Shown here piece by piece: positions 52,804-62,281 of a stretch of 64,000 bases of DNA (its first letter is position 1; each line of letters opens with the position of its first letter). Where the stretch lies: positions 38,526,518-38,590,517 of the forward strand of contig NC_087062.1 in NCBI RefSeq assembly GCF_963678635.1, read 5' to 3'. Made by a program: the position numbers and the translations under genes. Under the pieces are notes generated by a model. The model was not told where the DNA came from. It searched no databases and saw only the letters and a list, made by a program, of their open reading frames with translations. Source of the stretch: Symsagittifera roscoffensis. Taxonomy: Eukaryota; Xenacoelomorpha; Acoela; Convolutidae.

Positions 52804-54369
52804 CCTTAAACCCGATACTCTACATCAAGACTATGGGAGTTTCACTGCCGATGAGATCAGATCTTTTTGTCCAGTTAAAGGCGAACATGAGCATGCGCGG
52901 ATTGGAACTAAAAATAGTGACTCTATAAACAAAAACTCAAAAATTGATGGATTGTTTTTTTGCAGTTGTTGAAAGCAATTGTCTTGTGGATGAAACAGAT
53001 AACAGAGATCATCAATCAATCTGGTAAAAATCTAGATAACTAAAAAATGAGAGAACCAGATTTGTGAGGTTATAGCGTTGAGGCAATTTGGCAAATTACC
53101 AAGTTAAGAAGTCGCGAAATGTTTTAGAAAAAAAACTGTCTATCGCTTAGAGAAAGATTTGTAAAGGCGAATTTTGATGAGGCCTTTATTTTGCCGCAGA
53201 GTGAAATTATATACAAATTATATTAAAATTAAAAAAATGAAACCTTAGATAAATAATTTTAAAAACTTTACCCTTCAGAAAAAGCCACTTGCGAAAAATA
53301 TTATTCAGAAATAAAACTCGTGCTGCTGAGAGTTCATCCATCTTATTTCTGGAAAAAATGAAATTTCGCACAATGATTTAAAAAACAAAATTGACTCAAA
53401 AATTATAAACTAGTGTTTTTTTCAAGATGATGAAATAATTCAAATCTGGAAAAAACTGAAGAAACAACTCTGTTATATTCTGATGTTTTGAATCACTTTT
53501 TTTGGTAAAAATTAATAGTCAGGTTACACCAGTTTGAGCCAAACCCGACAGATAAATTCTGTTTTGAATTGAAAATCTTTCCAAAAAAATTTTGGACGCT
53601 AAAATACAATTTTCTCCAACAATAAAAGATAATCGGAGTAAAGACTTAAATAAACTGTCTCAATTACTAATTTTTGTCATAAAACTTTTAATCCCAGCGC
53701 TATCAGAATTGTTCAGTATCTTGTTTAAAAGTTGTTTTGATGAAGTTTTCGTTATTTTCTGAAAAAAGTTCAAGTAATTCCATTTTACATAACAGGTTTC
53801 AAGCAGGAAGTAATTTTAGACCTAATTCTTTACTTTTACTTCGAAACCAAAACGTAGATGTTTAGAGGACCAATTTTTGGACCAAATTACAATTTCAACC
53901 AAAAACAGTTTGAATTTGAAGATTACTGCAGTAACTGAATATCTTCATGAGGCATTTTATTCTGCTCATTTGCAGATCTATCAAAAAGCATTCGATTTAA
54001 TCACAAAATCGTTCTCCAGAAACTTCAATGAGGACCCGCGTATCAACAACTGAAATTGCATTCATCAAACAGAGCACTCAATGTGTCAACAATAAACCGA
54101 AAATTGCAGCTTTCAAGATATCAATTACGGAGTGACCAAGGCTCTGTTTTGTAAAAACTTTTTTTTTGCACTTGAAAAACAATTTTCCTACAGATCACTG
54201 CAAACTCTGTTAACTTATGAACAATCACTTTAAACTCTGTTATTACAGTGATAATACTGTAATAATAGAGTTTGCCGATGAAACAAACATCTATGACTGT
54301 GGCAGTTTTATTGAAAATTGTTTTTATTTGGAGAAAACTTTCGATTGATTAACTGAAGATAAACTCAAT
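52804..54369. other. AT-rich flank of the LTR element
   Basis: The candidate target duplicate CCTT is at 52804-52807. No gene supported beyond it; the frame 52831-53019 has no domain. At about 54.23-54.27 kb a short AAACTCTGTTATTACAGTGA inverted repeat with AGTTTGC is visible. Confidence 0.4.
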
Positions 54370-54700
54370 TTATTTCATATTAAACAGTTTGCATGGCCGA
54401 AAATGTACACTTCCTGGTGAACAAAACCGGGTCCTCGCAGGACAGTCCACGGGATTGAACGCAACCCGGCAAAGCACAAAATCTCGGAAGGGTGTTAACC
54501 GGCTCGAGTCGTTCTTGATCGACAACAATTGTAAAATGGGGACTATAGCTCGAATTACATCCCTTGCCTCCAGCCGTTTTTTTAGTTTTGATTCCAATAT
54601 AGTTTTTTCAAGTTGGCATTTTACAACCAAAATACAAATCAAGTATAAATTGATGAAGAACTCAATTTGGGGATCATCAGGAGATCTTTCCATTTGTTGA
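54370..54700. other. GC-balanced island with overlapping frames on both strands
   Basis: Frames of 107 (-) and 103 (+) residues occupy the same 330 bp, less AT-rich than its surroundings. Neither shows a recognisable domain. It may be a short relic of a transposon ORF. I cannot choose a strand. Confidence 0.3.
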
Positions 54701-54776
54701 GTGACGTCTCCTCTGGGCGATTAAACAACATAAAAGTCCTATCTCATATTTAAATCATGTAAAGGTGACGTGACTC

Positions 54777-55004
54777 CCCGCACTGACAAAAATGGTTTCG
54801 GATCGATTTAAGTTGATTTTAAATCGATTTTAAATCGATCCAAATCAATCTTCATCTTTTTTATTTAACCTTCGTACTTTTTTCATACTAAAATCGATCT
54901 AAATTTATTCAACGTACTTTTTTTTATACTAAAATCAATCTGAATTTAATCAACGTACTTTTTTCATTCTAAAATTGATCCTAATCTATTTTTGTCAGTG
55001 CGGG
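54777..55004. mobile_element. TIR element T1, copy 2 (short)
   Basis: Same ends as 12573-13695: CCCGCACTGACAAAAATGG at the left and its inverse with TTTTTGTCAGTGCGGG at the right. At 228 bp it has only the ATCGAT-rich filler plus three AATCAACGTACTTTTTT-type units, some of which are also seen at 13.6 kb. No TA target duplication is obvious at this copy. Confidence 0.7.
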
Positions 55005-55320
55005 TGCGAACTGGATGCAAAGGAGTGAAAGTTAGGAACTAGCAGGGAACGGCTAGCTTCTGCTAAAAACTCAAAATTCAATAGTCTTGAAACTGAAAAA
55101 AATCAAATCTTGGCTCTTTTCCAGTTTCCCCCCTCTCAAATTCAATTTTGAAAAGCTTATTCAACGTTGTCATAATGCAATCAAATTCTCCATACTTTAC
55201 AGCGTAACATCACGCATTTAGCCGTAGTAACACGTAGAACAAACATAAAACTCGGTATTTTGAAAGGGGGAACTGGAAAAGAGCCCAAATCTTGGATCCA
55301 TTGACAATCTCCCCTCTTCG

Positions 55321-55452
55321 ATTGATTGCGTGCTATGAACACGTCTTTTTGTAACTTCTTACCGTTTGTATAGCTCAATTGGTCATTACGGCCAATTGAG
55401 CTATAAAAACGGTTAGAAGTAACATAATGACGTGTTCATAGTACGCAATCAA
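55321..55452. repeat. Long hairpin, 62-bp arms
   Basis: The left arm 55321-55382 (ATTGATTGCGTGCTATGAAC ... CTCAATTGG) and right arm 55391-55452 (CCAATTGAGCTAT ... GTACGCAATCAAT) are complementary, with about six mismatches by eye, separated by 8 bases. Would form a stable stem-loop in single strands. Confidence 0.85.
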
Positions 55453-55727
55453 TTGATCAACTGAAGTTCATTTTTTATAACTATCGAGAAAAATTTTGAA
55501 AAAGAAAAAATTTAAATTTATGACAATTTTTCTTGCACAGTTTTGTTTGGCGATCATTGCCTCTCATCGAGGCAAGCCAGCTACCAGGATTGGTGGTCAG
55601 CCTTGTATATGAATACCTCAGCACCCTAATTGTACGCAACAACTTTTTAAATTTAGGACAGAAACAAGTCGCGATGTGTGCCTCAGTTTTATTGATTCTT
55701 TTTTCACTCTAAATGTAATTTCACTCT

Positions 55728-56245
55728 AACGAAAGTAACGGAATATTTGTTTTTTTTTCTTCAGACAAATTTCGACTTTTTAACTAGCCATTTTTGATGG
55801 CAATTTTTTTTATCATTCGAAAGCTTTTGTTGTCCTGAGCTTAAATTTGAAAAAATACTTCACCTGTGATCATTTTTCGTAAATTTATGAGGGTTTAAAG
55901 ATTGCCTTTTTGGCCATTTTGACCAATTTGGGACAATTAACGCGCGATATAATTCGCGCCATTTACGCGTAAGCCGAGATTTAATTCGTCTTAGAAATCG
56001 TTCCAAATTGGTTGAAGAAGCCTATTTGCCATAATTGATTTGTTACAAGGAGGGAAATCTTTTGTTTTGTAATTTGTAGGGGGGGGATGATTTTTATCGA
56101 TAAATTTTCAAATTTTACAAAAAAAAAGATTCTCATTTATTTTATTTCATTTAATTTTTTATGTTGTTTATGTTATTGCTGCTCCATAAACGGTAAAAGG
56201 CACTCGGAACTTTCAGAGCTTCGCCCTGATACGATCAGTCTTGTT
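55728..56245 (-). repeat. R1 dispersed repeat, copy L (inserted in R6)
   Basis: Begins AACGAAAGTAACGGAATATT and ends TTCAGAGCTTCGCCCTGATA then CGATCAGTCTTGTT. It carries the usual ACTAGCCATTTTTGATGG, GATCATTTTTCG and GCGCGATATAAT blocks. The R6 sequence continues on both sides, giving the best boundary evidence for R1 in the window. No obvious target duplication. Confidence 0.8.
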
Positions 56246-56420
56246 TTAAATTTTGGCCTCCACATGCGTTGGAGAATCTGGTTCATGATTTCATATAAAT
56301 CAAACTATTTTCGAGTGGTTATAAACATGTCTCAAGTACCTATTAAGCTATCCCCCCGCTCCCCACGCGAGAATGTGGGAGAAGGGATGTGGGTGGAGCA
56401 ATTACTCAATTGATCCCAAA

Positions 56421-56587
56421 TTTTGCATCATTAGCATTGCTTTCAAAATAGGAGCAATTAAAAGTGAAAAACCATGGCACTATAAGTTAACTTTTAAAAT
56501 AAAAATCTTGTTTGAGAGGGCAAGTAATTGTATGTAAATTATTTCATTCTTCCAGTCGTCGATTGACAACTGTCAAATACTTCTCAT
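56421..56587. other. AT-rich spacer
   Basis: Nothing recognised. Confidence 0.4.
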
Positions 56588-58306
56588 AAGTTTTTTGGTA
56601 ATCGATTGAAGTTGTATTTTAACGATACAATTAGAAAATGCATCAATTAGAAGAACTTAGGTACTGAAAAATATGAAGCAGAGAATACGCCTCAATTGAT
56701 TAGATTTCACGATGAAGCAAAAATTAGTCAAAATAAGTGCAACTCATGAAGAAAAAGAACACTTACTTAAATTGCCCCAGAATAACTAATCAGTGATCAA
56801 AAATAGTTAGTTGTTTTGGTATTTTTGTGAAATGGTGACTATCATGGCATCAGGACTTTTTATGTTTCTTGTGTGCACATGCCCAATATATTAGCAAAAA
56901 GCACAGAATGTTTCGACCACTATGATTCATTAGAATAAATTTAAAAAGATGGGAAAAAAATTGAAAAGAAAAATTGTTTTTTTTTTAAATGAAAAAATTG
57001 CAGAATGAGTGATAATTATGTAGCTATTAAACGTAAGAAAAACAGAGGAATCAAATTCAGGTTCCGCTAAAAGTTTTCGAAGCGTCTTACACAAATCATA
57101 TTGAAGCTCTTTCATACATTATTTGAATTATAAGAAACTTTTACGAACTATAGCAAATAAAGTGAGGAAACTTGTAAGGCAATAAACTTGTATTTTGGCC
57201 AGAAAAACATACTGTTACTCCAGTTTTTTCTAGCGTTTTCTGAGGAAAACATTTCAACAAAAGTTTAAATGATTTTTTTTGAATCTTTTAATTTTTTTTA
57301 CATTTTGAAAAAGTATCAGTTTTTTGAATATTGCTGAATATATTTTTTTAACAATTACTATCAAATATGCTTGAAATCCAGGCTGCCTTTTAAATTTTTT
57401 TATCAAACAATCAACAAAAATAAACCTTTTTGAAAAAACAAAAAGTTTTTTCAGAGCTTTTTCTGCGCGCAGGATTTTCTCTGCCACTTGCACTGCAACC
57501 GGCTACACATGCTTACACTGACGTTTTTCTGACAATAAATTTACATGATTTGTTTCTGATGGTAAAATGCGGATAAGCCAAGGGGTGTATGGAATTACAA
57601 CTGGAGGATACCTTATTGACATATATACTACACGAAATTGAGGGCATCAGTTTTTGAGAATAGTGTTAATAGTTTCAGTTTTAAATTACGCGGTTGACTT
57701 TGTTCAACCTGAAAAAAAACACGTCTAAATTTGTTTAAAATTTGAGCAGCGTCAAGCCCCATGTTCAAACAGTTTTTTATGACTATTGATACAAAAAAAA
57801 TTGTAGATTCCATTTCAATATAAAGGAATTCATGACGGTTTACTTATGTAAAAATGTTTAGTTTCTGATCTACGGACATCTTGAATAGTCTATTTTTTTT
57901 CTAACCTAAAAAAAATTTTTGTAATGAGAAATTTATATGGTGATAAATGATGTAGAAAACACCTCAACTTGCAGGCCTTTGCTTCTATCCTCTCATCGGG
58001 CATGGTGACAACACGCCGGGCATTGTCTCATCGGGCATTCGTAGCCTTTGAAAAAACGACTATTCGCATCTCGCGACGATTCGTAGCAAGCGACAAATAT
58101 TATTGGTAGAAGCTTTGATCAGATCTAAAGAAATTAGATGAAAGGGTTGAATCAAAGAAAAAAGAAACTAAAGATCGAAATTGAATGAGAGGCCTTCAAA
58201 CTGCTTGAGAATAAAAATGTTACAATAGTATTTGAGGAGTTCAACCAAACTGGCTGGACTTTTTCCATGTTTTGCCACCTAGGCGGCGTTTTCTCCGGCA
58301 ATGAAT
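56588..58306 (+). repeat. Long direct repeat, copy 1
   Basis: About 1.72 kb, near-identical to 62282-64000 (offset about 5694 bp; only a handful of differences seen). It starts at AAGTTTTTTGGTAATCGATT; the right boundary is not defined because the second copy runs off the window. Contains no supported gene; small frames (57254-57493, 57628-57813) occur in both copies simply because of the duplication. It could be an LTR-like end, a long duplication or a tandem unit. Confidence 0.85.
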
Positions 58307-58614
58307 CTAGCCGTTTTCTTCTCCGTCAACCTTTGTTCTTTTCTCGGGAGGTGGATACATTTGTGAATGTCGGGATGAGCACACCCCCATCCGCATCTGG
58401 AAGGCCCAATGCTAATCCTCGACCAAGTTGTTGTTTTTCTATCTTCCAGTTTTTGCGCTTTCGAACTGGTTCCACATAAAGAATTGCCCAGCACCTCTGC
58501 GTCCTTGGAGGTTAGTTCCAACCCAAATGGGTTCAAATTTCTGTCTTTAAACGATGTAACCAAAAAGGGGGACTCGTCACTTTGGTCGAAAACTATAGAG
58601 CACAAAGCAGTCAA
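58279..58614 (-). pseudogene. Possible C-terminal fragment of the MULE-type protein
   Basis: 111-residue frame downstream of the transposase relic, same strand. Has a GWGCAHPDIHKCIHLP segment with Cys and His that could be a zinc site. No family match by eye. It overlaps the end of the long direct repeat, so part of it is present twice in the window. Confidence 0.3.
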
Positions 58615-58639
58615 GCCGATTTCAAAGTCGACCTAGGAC

Positions 58640-59300
58640 CTAGTTATCACTGCGAAAATAACGAATGATTTTAGAATCATGCGTGTTTTTTATCTTCTCG
58701 ACACACTGATGCTAATTCAGTCTCTTGAATTTTGCTCCAATTGGCTTGAGCAAAATAAAAAACACACTCTTTTGTAGTTACTCGAGTGAAGGCCTTCTAG
58801 AATGCGATAATTGAAGCCTTCTCAAAATCTACCACATTCTGTTAGGGCTCAAGTCCTGGTTTCATTTCTTTCAATTGTCTGACGGCCTGATTGTATTGCT
58901 CTTTACTTTTGTTTGAAGAAGAAAACTAATGGAACAGTTTGAATGTTAACCACAGCATGAATAGGAAAAGTTTGACAAAATAACGCGGGGTATGCATTAA
59001 ATGTTCCATCTGCATGCCAGACTTTGTTGCTTTCCAAAGTTTCTAAGTTCTCGTCGATGGCAAATTTAAACATTCGTTCTTGGTCATCTGACCCCGAATC
59101 AAAAGGTGAAAAAATTCCACTTCAAAGTCTTGCTCAAATCCAAAGGGACGGCAGTGTCTTTAATTTAAGTGGGGTCCAGAATCACTTGCTCGTTGTCCCT
59201 GAACAGCTCTGGCGAGTTAATTGTACATAGGTAGGTTAACAACCGCTTCGAGGCCAATATATTCGGCGTTTTCCACGTAAATGATTCTGGGAGGCTTCAA
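58640..59300 (-). pseudogene. MULE-type transposase pseudogene
   Basis: On the - strand: FKFAIDENLETLESNKVW, HADGTFNAYPALFCQTFPIH and VPLVFFFK, then after a shift DFEKASIIAF and TKECVFYFAQANWSKIQETE. This is the MULE transposase domain: W-x-A/x-D-G-T-F (first catalytic Asp), DFE-x-A (second Asp) and C-x-x-H/Y-F-x-Q-x-x-x-x-x-I-Q. At least three stops or shifts break it, and the FLYWCH zinc finger common in animal MULE proteins was not found. The frame 58614-58279, just downstream, may be its C-terminal part but is not recognised. Confidence 0.75.
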
Positions 59301-61000
59301 TTTTGTTTTTTCTTTCCTCTTGATAACACGTCTAAACCTGAAATTTCACAGTTTTATAACAGGCCAACGAAATTTTTTTTGACCACCCCCTACAAACATA
59401 CCCCCAGCCCCCAAAATTTTTAATCAATCTATTCACTTTCTTACTTTTTCTTCGCATGGAAATTTTTTCGACTTTTTTCTCCAGATGTGCTGATTAATTC
59501 AGCAGCAATGGTGGCAATTGAAACTTTACACGGTCACTTCACACATCGCCAGCTGGATTTTTCAGTTATTTTGTTGTGGCGGTTTAGATTGAAATTTTTT
59601 TCATAGTGGACAAGTTGCTGCACATTGGTTTCTGTAAGGTTAACGATTTGCCAAAAAAGCTGAAACGAATGAATCGAAACAAATGTGTTTTAGTTTCTAC
59701 TAAAATTTCATTTTGGCGTTTGTTTAAGTTTGTTGTTTATTTAGGACTGGTGCTAAATTGAATTTTAATCGCCCCACAACTACCGCAGAACATTTTGCTC
59801 AAATCCCATTGTTTTTGAATCCCCCAATTAGCAATCAAATAATACTGCTAATTGTCGCTTGCGTACCGTACTCCGAACATTCTGCGATAATTGCACGTCA
59901 ACCGGATGTTCTTGTTGTTTTGTTTTTGCAAAATCGGTTCCCATAAAAACTTATTTGAATGGTTCATGTCATTTTTTACGATAAAACCATTTAGTTTGTG
60001 ATTTGTGTTAGGATTAAAAACTTCAGAGGAAAAACAGCTCGAAGTTTTTGTTTGTTAGTCTAAGTTTGTTTGAATTGGTCTAATGAGCAGACTCATAATG
60101 GGGCAAAATTCTTATATTCAAGCCAGGAAAACATAGTTTTACTAACATAGAATTGTCGCCTCACGTTCTCATCGCAGTGCAAAATTGACCCAAATTGATA
60201 GATAAATAAACAAGATTATAAAAAATAGTTGTCGAACATTCTGTGCTGATTGCACAGCAACTGGATGTTCTTGTTTTTTTTTTGCATAAATAGTCATAAT
60301 GAGATAGATAAATTTGATTTTTTGTTCATACTGAGATAACATTAGACTTGAAAAACTATCTTAAAACCATTTTGAGTGTGTCAAAAACGTTGTCCAAACT
60401 TCATTTGAGAGAAGCGAAATCCAAAAAAAAATTTTGGCATTCAGGCACTATTAGGTACCCATCGGATAAATCGGAGTAACTCAGTTCAATTAGAGAATTA
60501 TTTAAGTTGTTCGAATGACTTAAGTTTTAACCTTTCCTCAATCATTTATCGAAGCGGTGATTCATCCGGAAAAAAATGATTAAAAGTTACAACTTTAAAC
60601 GCGTTTTAGACCAAAATTAGATCGTTCCAACTAAAATTTTTAGACAGTACTAGAGTAGTTTGGTTCTTGAATGGAAATTCCAGCCAGTAAATAATTTACT
60701 CGGAGTGCTGAGCACTTTTGCTGAGCTTGTTAGGCCATGTTAGGCACCCATTGATTTAGTTGGACTACTCAATTCAAATGGTTTTGAGAAGTATATTAGT
60801 TGTCCACTTTATTTTGTAAGTTTTAACAATTTCTATAATCACTCACTGCAGTAGTTATTAAATTATCCGATCCAAACGAACCTAAGTGAAAGACTTAAAC
60901 GCCTTTTGGACCAAACTTAAGTCCTTCCTTCTAAAACTTTATAGGAGGAAGTTCAGTAGTTTAGTTCTTAAAAGGAGTTGTCAGCCAATCAAATCCGAAT
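59301..61000. other. AT-rich stretch with two R1-like hairpin ends
   Basis: No gene supported. At 59873-59915 and 60233-60274 there are two related motifs built like the R1 terminus: GAACATT, then a hairpin (CTGTGC / GCACAG at 60.24 kb), then a CTGGATGTTCTTGTT-like end. They are probably termini of another non-coding family. Confidence 0.45.
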
Positions 61001-61660
61001 ATTTTTCTTGCAGTGTTAAGCAAGTTCGCAACTTACTGACTATAGACTTGTGAGAGTAAGTGTTTTATTATCAGGAGTTAGACTTTTTCCGCTATCAAAT
61101 TTTTTTTACGGGTAAGACAGTAAGTCACACAGTAAGAAAATGTGAGACTTAGCAAAATCGAGACTCCTTCCCACCTGGCCTAGAAGTAAGGAGGTTGCTT
61201 TGTACCTTAGGGTCTGGGGTTCGGGGCACGGCGGGACCTGGAACCTGATCTAAACTACATTTTATAATTGGATAAATTGGATATTTTACCACTGTAAAAT
61301 ATTTAATATTAACCAATCGCAATCCATCTAACTAACAACCCACTTATTTGTAAGTGCTGAAATTACTTGTAATTTCAGCACCAGAGAGATTTGAATTTAA
61401 CTTAGAAATTAGTTGCCTCTCCAAGAGAACTTAGAGAACTTCAGCTGCCGCAATAAACCAGTATACTCTAGATCTATTGAGCCTGGTAGAGACTAGTTAA
61501 ACACCCTGAGACTGGTAAGTATAAGAGTAAGATTAGGATCGGTATTAGACTAAGAAGTTGCACGAATCTAGCCGGCCGAAAATAACATAGCGTGACGAGC
61601 AGACGGTGTACCTTATCCGAAGTTACTCTATGAGTTAACCACATCGGTTACAACTCATCT
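61001..61660 (+). mobile_element. Candidate LTR and leader of another retroelement
   Basis: A region of more balanced composition ends GTTACAACTCA; two bases later CTGGTGCGACCATAAG contains the same TGGTGCGACC core as the PBS region of the envelope-bearing element. This is the geometry of an LTR ending in CA followed by a PBS. The left LTR boundary is unclear and no second LTR is seen, because the long direct repeat starts at 62282. Confidence 0.4.
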
Positions 61661-61744
61661 GGTGCGACCATAAGTCTCGAATAAGACCTTAATAGCTTAG
61701 AACTAACCAAATATAGATTAGAATTTAGACAAAACATTTTCAAA

Positions 61745-62017
61745 ATGTTATACGATAATAATTTAATTGAAATGTCTCTACGACTCAATAGATCAGAGCC
61801 GATATTCCGAACAATACTAGAACTACCCGGTTTTGGAAGAAGACCTCGGACAAGAGACGATATACGAGTAAGTAGAAACTTACCATTTAGTTTTATGGTT
61901 GTACGGCAAAAGCCAACACAATTTTTTATATTTAGAATCTTATTAGCAATGAATTTAGATTTTCATTTGCAAACAAAAACTTTTGAAGTAAATCTTCATG
62001 ATCATTTCAGGCGCTAA
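61745..62017 (+). CDS. Short ORF after the candidate PBS, possibly a gag start
   Basis: 90 residues, ATG in an A-rich context (TTCAAAATG). Arg-rich middle (FGRRPRTRDDIRVSR). No known domain. It is considered because it lies about 90 bases downstream of a PBS-like site, where a Gag ORF would begin; the downstream sequence is not open. Could equally be a chance frame. Confidence 0.3.
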   Translation: MLYDNNLIEMSLRLNRSEPIFRTILELPGFGRRPRTRDDIRVSRNLPFSFMVVRQKPTQFFIFRILLAMNLDFHLQTKTFEVNLHDHFRR

Positions 62018-62281
62018 ACAAAATTATTAATGTACAATAACAATTGATAAAAAGATCTCAGATCGTTTTCCTAATTTCTGCAGTATTATATAAAACATAT
62101 TTGAAAAATATTTATTGAAAATAAAAATAAAAATTAGAAGCATGACAATAAATTGTTAGTAATCATAAATCATCCTGTTGTTCCAGCTTCATCACCTAAA
62201 CATAACAGCAATCATAAGCTCACTAATATCATTAAAAAACTAAACCTTTTTATTAAATAAATTTAAACCATTTTAAACTGA
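62018..62281. other. AT-rich spacer
   Basis: Nothing recognised. Confidence 0.4.

Larger units (their letters stand above)
55050..56420 (+). repeat. R6 dispersed repeat, copy 2 (foldback, split by R1)
   Basis: The right parts match 35440-35930. The left part contains two nested inverted repeats: CTCTTTTCCAGTTTCCCCCC at 55.11 kb against GGGGGAACTGGAAAAGAG at 55.27 kb, and a 62-bp hairpin at 55321-55452. An R1 copy occupies 55728-56245. No gene. Confidence 0.6.

Noticed and set aside
54370..54693. Host gene exon
   Set aside because: Neither strand shows a domain, and I saw no splice context that favours one strand.
57254..57813. Frames repeated exactly at 62948-63507
   Set aside because: They lie in the long direct repeat; duplication explains the match and no domain is visible.
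61170..61260. Possible tRNA-like segment (GC-rich, TTCGGGGC-type motif)
   Set aside because: No cloverleaf with matching acceptor and anticodon arms could be drawn.
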